Assembly: GCF_023555495.1 (NCBI RefSeq)
Contig: NZ_JALCZO010000004.1
Span: 186,001-250,000, forward strand
DNA from: Polaribacter sp. Z022
Lineage (GTDB): Bacteria; Bacteroidota; Bacteroidia; Flavobacteriales; Flavobacteriaceae
DNA length: 64,000 nt
Direction of reading: 5' to 3'
Positions within the stretch are counted from its first letter, which is position 1. Every line of letters begins with the position of its first letter. The translations under genes were made by a program, and so were the position numbers. This document shows, piece by piece, positions 50,652 through 59,600 of this stretch. Below the pieces are notes generated by a model. The model was not told where the DNA came from. It worked only from the letters and a program-made list of their open reading frames with translations, and searched no databases.

Positions 50652-53600
50652 ATGAAAAACAGCGTAAATAAAACGAAATTTTTTGGGGAAATTTTTCGTT
50701 TTAAATTACTTACTCCCCTATTTTTTATCTTTTTTCTATCTTATAGTAACGCTCAAGAATGTCCAATTGTAGGTACAGATGGAGTATTTGATCCCAATTC
50801 AGATGTTATCATCACATCTTACCACCAAAGTATGGCAAAAATTGCTACAGGTGTAGTTGCTTGGGGAGAAGACATGGGACCTGATGGAAATGGTGATGCA
50901 ACTTCAGTTACTGAAATAACACCTGCAAATGGTTACAATTATACTGGTTCAATTATTCATTTTGCTGTATCTGGTAATTCTGGAGGACAAGCTTTTTTAG
51001 CTACTACAACAAATTTATATGTCTGGGGACAAGAAAATGAAGTAATTGCTGATGATTTTACTATTGGAAGAGCTTTTGATGTTGTCGATTTATCAGGCCC
51101 AAGTGGACAAGCTTTTAATTCTAGTGAAATTTTTGATATTCATGCAACTAGTGATGCTGTTTTTGTAACATTAAATAACGGTACTGTTTGGGTAGCTACA
51201 ACTAACTCAAACGCAACTAACAATCAGGCTGTTACTGGTAATTCTAATACAGATATGACTGTATGGCAACAAGTACAAACATCTTTAAACACTCCTTTAA
51301 CAGGAGTAAAACAAGTGACAGGTACAAAAAATGCTGGTTATGCGTTAAAAGAAGATGGTACAATTTGGGCTTGGGGTAGAGGTGTATCTATAGGAGATGG
51401 TCTTGCAGCTTCAGATAGACAATATGCTACTCAAATGAATGCTTTACCAGGAGGAACTGCACCTAAATATATAACTGTTATTTATGACAATGGTACAACA
51501 TCAGGACTTTTAGCTTTGGGAACAGACAAAAAAGTGTACGGTGTAGGTGCTAATACAGATGGTAAATTAATAAACGAATCTACAGGTGATGTAGCTACAT
51601 GGACTGCAATAAAAAAAGATGCAACTACTGATTTAACAGGAGTTGTACTTTTATCTTCCTCACATACTTCAGAAGAATGGTCTGGTGCTGCAGTAGTAGT
51701 AGAAGCAGATGCTTATTCTAATGGTTTTCCATTTATTATGGCTTGGGGTCAAAATAATTTAAATTCTTTGGCTGATGGAACTAATCAAGTATTTGAATAT
51801 CCAATTATACCTTTATCTTTTACAAAAGGTTCAGACGACCCTTCTTCTATAAGTATTGGTGGACATGCCATTACTTATTTTAACAGAGCTCTAGGTAGTA
51901 TCTGTTTTGCAGGTCATATTACCAATGGTAGTACAGGAGGTTTAACTACTGGTGATGGTTCTACTTTTGAATGTGTAATACCAAATAATGTAGAATTATG
52001 TGGTTTACAAAGTATACAACCTCAAAAAGACTCAGGTACTGTTAAACAAGGTGTAGGTGGTACAGCTATAGCTAATGTTGTTGCTAACGACTATTTAAAT
52101 GGTGTTTTTGCTCCAACTATTGGTCCAGGTTCTGGACAAGTAACACTTACCCAAACAAGCTCATCCAATGCAGGTATTGTTTTAAATACTAATACAGGTG
52201 AAATAACCGTAACAGCTGCAGTTCCTTTAGGTACTTATACTGTAGTTTATAAAATTTGTGAATCTGGTAAAACACCAGAAAACTGTAATTCTGCGGTAGC
52301 AGTTATTAATGTAATAGATGATGCTGATGGTGATGGAATTTCTGATATTGATGATTTAGATGATGATAATGATGGTATCAAAGATACAGATGAAGGTTGT
52401 ACAAATATTTCTGTAACTGGTGCTAATGCATCTTCGGCTACTGAAATTGCTGTCGACGTTAATAACCCAACAAGAGCTGTAGATGGTGTTAATAATAGTT
52501 TTGCAGAATTTAAAGATAATAACTCAAGTATGAGAGTTACACTTAGAAGTGGTAATGATATTGCAATTGGTCAAAGTATATTCATCATTTCTAGAAAAAC
52601 AGATAACGATGCTAATAATATAATGCAGGTTCAACAATCTACCTCTACTTCTGGCCCTTGGACAAACACTCAATCATTTTCATTCTCTACTAATAATGAT
52701 TGGTATACCCAAGAATATGTATTAGGTAGTGATGCAAAATACCTTTTAATTACATTTTTAAGAGATGGTGGTGACTTAGAAATAGATAATATCAGTTATC
52801 CAAGTTTCACTTTACCTTGTACAAATGCAACAGACACAGATGAAGATGGTATTCCAGATTACCAAGATTTAGATTCAGATAACGATGGTATTCCAGATGT
52901 TATTGAAGTAGGTGGTACAGATGCAAATAGAGATGGTTTAGCAGACGGTGCTCAAGGTACAACTACCTTAACACAAGGTATTCCTGTTTCTGCAGGTACT
53001 GGTCTATCTTTAGTAAACACAGATGGAGATGCTGTACCCGACTTTAGAGATATTGATGCAGATAATGATGGAATTCCAGATAATATTGAAGGACAAACTT
53101 CTTTAGGATACACACCTCCAAGTGGTATTGGAACAGGTATAACAGACGCCAATAATAATGGTGTAGATGACACCTATGAAAGTGGTGCAATTATAGGTTT
53201 AAACCCAGTTAATACAGATGGTACAGACAACCCAGATTATTTAGACTTAGATTCAGATAATGACCTAACACTGGATATAAGCGAAAACGGAGACCTACAG
53301 AATGTTGCTTCAGGAATAGATACAGATGGAGATGGTTTGGATGATGCTTTTGATGATAACAATGATACTGGTACTGGTTATACTGTAAACGATGGTTTAG
53401 GTGCTAATGATAAAGTAACCAACACAACCAATTTAGAAACTGCATACAATGATGCAGATGGCGATTTCAATCCAGGTAGAGGAAATTTAGATTATAGAGA
53501 TGGACCAGACAATGATAATGATGGTATAGCAGATTATTTTGATATAGATGATGATAATGATGGAATTTTAGACACTGTAGAATATGGAGTTGCTCCACTT

Positions 53601-56600
53601 ACATATACTAATCCAGATTTTGCAACAGATACATCAAGTTGGACTAGTAATAACGTCGATTATTCTACTAATGGGTATCCTTTTGTAGATAATAATTGTG
53701 TTACTGCATCATTGAGCCAAATTGCTTGTCCAGCATCAAAACTAACAAGTTTCTCTTTCGACGTTGGCTGGAATAATGGAGTAAGTGGTTGTTCACCTGG
53801 TAGTTCAATATCAACTATGAAAGTGAGTATTGGTGGTGTTAACTATATTACCATAGCTACACCAGAAGGAGGTTCTAATAATAGTGATAATGCAACAGGC
53901 CAAGGTGGTGACGCACTTGTTACTGCATCAAATGGTGCAAATTTTGTAATTTCTTCACCTTCAGGTCAAGGATCACAATATATAGATCATTCACCTTATA
54001 ATAATTGGACATTTACTACTATAACAGTTACATTAGCTTCAGAATCATTAGATGGTTCAATTTCTTTTAATTGGGATATGCTTTCCGATGATATTGCCAT
54101 AGATAATATTACTGTATTAAGTGGTTCATGTGCTATTGATACGGATAATGATGGTATACCAAATGTTTATGATTTAGATTCAGATAATGACGGTATCCCA
54201 GATATTATAGAAGCACAAACCACAAAAGATTACGTTGCTCCTTCAGGTTCTGATAGTGATAATGATGGTCTAGATGATGCATTTGATACAACACCAAATG
54301 GTAGTTCTGATGGATCAGGTTCTTTAGGTTTAACTCCCCAAAATACAGACAGTACTGATATTCCAGATTATTTAGATTTAGACTCAGATAACGATGGTAT
54401 TTTTGATGTAGTAGAATCAACTGCAATAATTTTACCAAATGATGGTAATGGAAAATCAACAGGTACATTTGGTAGTAATGGTCTAAATAATCTTGTAGAG
54501 TTAGGGAGTACAGACTTAACTTTTATAGATCCAAATGGTAATTTTGACAATACACAAACTGACAATTTTATAGATACAGATGGAGATATAAGTCTAACTG
54601 GAGGAGATGTAGATTATAGAGACGTAGTTGGAACAGATTCAGATGGAGACACTATCCCTGACGTAGATGATCTAGATGATGACAATGATGGTATTTTAGA
54701 TACAGTAGAAAATAGTTTAGGTTGTGTAACTATCCCTACTACAGCTGTTAATGGTATTGGCGAATCTAATGGTACAAGTGATTTTAATTTAATTAATGAC
54801 AATAATTTTACACCTGACAATGGAGTTATTCTTAATGAGGTTGGTGAATATATTGTTATAGATTTAGGTGAAGAAATACCAGTAAACACTACTATTAGAT
54901 TTACTTTATGGAGAAATAATAATACTTCTGCAAGAAGTATTAGAATTGCGCAACTATCAAACTCTAATGCTAATATAGGTGGTGGAACCAACCTTCAAAC
55001 CATAGATTATACATCAATTACAGGTAATGCAAATACAGAATATAACTATTCACTTACTAACACTACAAGGTATATACAAATAGATATGCCTACAAGAGCT
55101 AATAATAGAATTGAAATTATAGAAGCTCAAATTTTAACCTATTTGTTTTGCGACTCAGATAAAGACGGTATTCCTAATTCACTAGATCTAGATTCAGATA
55201 ACGATGGAATTCCTGACGTAATTGAATCTGGTGGAGCTGATATAGACAGAGATGGTAGAGCTGATGGTTCTGTAGGTACTACAGGTTTATCTAAAGGTGT
55301 TCCAATTTCTACTACAGGAGGAACAGGTAATACACCAACTGCAACTGCAGATGGAGATACTTTACCAGATTATCTAGATATAGATGCAGATAATGATGGT
55401 ATCCCTGATAATATAGAAGGTCAAACTTCTAATGATTACATTGCCCCTAGTGGAGTTGGATCACATATTATTAATGGTATTACTGATGCTAATAATAATG
55501 GTGTTGATGACAACTACGAAAATGATGCTATAATTGGATTAAACCCTGTTAATACTGATGGTTTAGATTATCCAGATTATATTGATACAGATGCTGATAA
55601 TGATGGTATTTTAGACATTGCAGAAAATGGAGATTCAAATAACTCATTGGCAGGAACAGATGTTGATAACGATGGTTTAGACGATAACTTTGATGATAAT
55701 GATGATTCTACTATTGATGGATCTACTGTAAATGATGGTGTTGGTATCGAGACTAATGATGGAATTGGAGTTGGAGACAAAATAACAGACACAACTTCAT
55801 TAGATGATGCTTTTGGTGATGAAGATAACGATTTCCCTGGGACAGGAAATTTAGATTATAGAGATTTTCCAGATAGTGATGGTGATGGTGTTGCAGATAG
55901 TGTAGACTTAGATGATGATAATGATGGTATTTTAGACCTAACAGAAAGTAATGGAAACAATCCAGATGGTGATGCAGATGGTGATGGTATTCCTAACTAT
56001 ATAGATACTAACGATACAGTAGGAGGAACTGGTGATGGTTCTACAACAAGTTACATAGATTTAAATTCTGATGGAATACCAGATGTATATGATAATGATG
56101 GTGATGGAACTCCTAATCACTTAGATTTAGATTCTGATAACGATGGTATTCCTGATGTAATCGAATCTGGAGGTACAGATTCTAACAGAGATGGAAGAGC
56201 AGATGATGATGATAACAATGCAAACAATACAGGTTCAAATGGTATTCCTACAACTGCAGGTTCAGGTATTACAACTCCAACTAATTCAGATTCAGCTGAT
56301 GGAGATACATTACCAGATTATTTAGATATTGATTCAGATAATGATGGAATTCCAGATAACGTAGAAGGACAATCTACCAGTGGTTTTATTACTCCAAGTG
56401 GAGTTGCAGGATCAATGACAGATTCTAATAATAATGGTTTAGATGATAATTATGAAAATAGTGAATTCATAGGTATAAACCCTGAAGATACTGATAGTGA
56501 TTCTACTCCAGATTATTTAGATGCAGATTCAGATAATGATGGAACTTTAGATATAGCAGAAAATGGAGAGCCTGCAAATAATGTACTTTCTGGAAGCGAT

Positions 56601-59600
56601 TCTGATGGTGATGGTTTATATGATATTTTTGATGAAAATAATGATTCTGGTATACAAGGTGCTACAGTAAATGATAATCATTCACCTCCAAATGCAGCCA
56701 ATTTAGGAGATGTAGATGGTGATATTAGCACTGGTGGAGATGTAGATTATAGAGATTTTATTGGTATAACAGATTCTGATGGTGATACAATTGCAGATAT
56801 AGATGACTTAGATGATGATAATGACGGTATAACAGATGCTCAAGAATTATGTACTTCAAATGTAAATACTACAGCAAAAGCAGTTATTGGAGTTAATATT
56901 ACATTTGATAATTGGCCTGAAGAAGTTTCATGGACTTTAACTATAGGTGGTAATACAGTAACAACCAATCAATACTCTACAGCAAATCCTGATCAATCTA
57001 CTGTTAACGAAACTGTTAATATTTTTACAACAGGAACGTATGTGTTTACTATTAATGATACTGCTTCAGATGGATTTGAAAGCCCAGGTCAATATCAAAT
57101 TACTTTAGATGGAACAATTGTTGAAACAGTAACTTCTGCAAACTATAACGGATCTTCAGGAACAATTAATGTAATAGTAAATTCTTTAAATACAAACTTA
57201 AAACCACCATGTTTGACCGCAGATCCAGGTGCAGATTCAGACAACGATGGTACCATAAACTATAAAGACCCAGATTTTGCAACAGCAAATGGTTCTTCTC
57301 TTAATGCAAATGGAACTATGGCAAGTTTAGATGCTGATGGTGATGGTATACCTAATCATTTAGATACTGATTCAGACAATGATGGTTGTCCTGATGCAGT
57401 TGAAGGAAATGGAGGTATTTCAATTTCAGATTTAGATGATAATGATGGAATTAATAGAACTGTTAATACAAATGGTATTCCTGTAGGTCCAGGAACAGCA
57501 GGTAATGGAACAACTGGTCAGTCAGATGTAAGCTCTAGAAACGCCTCTGTACAATCTTCAGAATGTGACCCTTGTAATCCTGCTAGTTCATCATTTGTAG
57601 ATACAGATGGAGATGGTATAGGAAATGCGTGCGACTTAGATGATGATAATGATGGTATATTAGATACAGATGAAAATAGTTGTACTAATGCATCTCTTGA
57701 AAGTTTCGGTACAGGGACAGGTAGTCCAGTAACAACACATTCAAATGTTATAAATATTCAAAATACTAGAGTTGGTACAAGTGCAGACTTTCCAGGTGAA
57801 TCTTGGTTCCAATCTAGTACAGGTTTAGATGCTACTGGAAATGCTAATGGTAAATATCTAGCTTTAGATAACCCTATAGGATCAGCACCTGTTTTAATTT
57901 ATCAAGAAAATATTACTTTACTTGCTAATAATCCATATACATATTCTCTATACGTAGCTGCTGCAGCAGAAGAATCTGGTCAACCAGCAAGTGCTTATCC
58001 TGATGTTAGAATGCAAGTAAAAGATGGTTTAGGTAATATTTTAGGAACAATAAATACAGGTACAATATCATTATCTTGGGTCCGTTATCAATTCCTTTTT
58101 ACATCAACTACAACTAATGTTACAATTGAAATATATAATAATAGTGCAGATGCCCCTTATAACACATTATTAGTAGACGAAATTAGTGTTACTAGTACAT
58201 CTTGTGATAATGATGGAGATGGTATTCCTAATTCTTTAGACTTAGACTCAGACAATGACGGTATTCCAGATGTCATAGAAGCTGGAGGTACAGATGCAGA
58301 TAGAGATGGTAAAGCAGATGGAACAGTTGGTACAACTACAAATACTAATGGTATACCAGCATCAGCAGGTACAGGTAATTCACCAACTACAACTGATGGA
58401 GACACTATACCTGATTTCTTAGATATAGATGCAGATAATGATGGAATTCCAGACAATATTGAAGGGCAACCAACTACAGGTTATATAGCTCCAAGTGGTA
58501 CTGGAACAGGAATTACAGATACTAACAATAATGGTTTAGATGATAATTACGAAATTGGAGGTTTTGTAGGTTTGAACCCTGAAAATACAGATGGAGCTGA
58601 TACCCCAGATTATATAGATTCAGATTCTGATGAAGATGGTATTTCTGATATTGAAGAAAATGGCTCTAGACCAGACACGTTAAGTGGAATTGACACAGAT
58701 GGTGATGGTTTATACGATATTTTTGAAAACGGAAATGTAAATGATGGTTATAATGTAAATGATGATATAAACACACCTAACAAAGATAGTCTAGGAGATA
58801 TAGATGATGATGCCACTACAATAGGTGATGTAGATTATAGAGATTCTGGTGCAAACGGAATTCCTATGATTACACAAATTTATCAATTAGGTACAGAAAA
58901 GTGGATAGAAATAACAAATATTCATAGTACAAATAGTATTCCTGCTAATGTTGTTAAAATTCAATTATATAAAGATAAAGCTGGAGAACAAACAGATATT
59001 ACACCAGATGTTACTTTTACAATTACTTCATCTATAAATGCTGGAGAATCAGTACTATTTAGAAATACAAGTAATGTTATTTCAAATTTAAGAGGAACAG
59101 CAACAATATTTAATAACAATGCTTTAACAGATATTGATGGTGCTAATGATATTATAACATTATCTAAAACAACAGATAACACTTCTTGGGCTAATAGATA
59201 TGATGTTATTTCAGATTTTTCTGATAATACTTCATATGTTAGAATAGATGAAACATTAACTACAAATAAGACTTATACTGAGAGTGAATGGGTTGCTTTT
59301 ATAGATGATGCATTAAACCCTTATAGATTATTAGCTGCTGGTGGAGCTGAAAGGCATCCACATGATCCATTAATTTCCGAAATTGAAAACTCTAACACAG
59401 AAGCAAATACATTGTTAGGATTACACAGAGTTAATATTACTACAAGAGTTTCAGCTTCTGGAGGTAGCTGGAATAATGGTTACCCAGATAGATCACGTTT
59501 TGTTGTTATAGATGAAGATTATAATCATACAACAGCAAGATTAAGTGCTAGAAAACTAACAGTTAATGCTTTAAAAAAACTTTCTGTTACAGATAATCTT

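Noticed and set aside
52952..58456. Long minus-strand open frames inside the giant gene (for example 52952-53173, 54205-54468, 54614-54991, 58157-58456)
   Set aside because: They are mirror images of the TSP3 repeats: translated as S/P/L-rich strings such as SGIPSLSASIS, without starts or motifs, and opposite a convincing gene.
52317..58850. CRISPR array suggested by regular GATAATGATGG-type DNA repeats
   Set aside because: The repeats are in frame, code for TSP3 calcium-binding units, are degenerate, and have no equal-length unique spacers.
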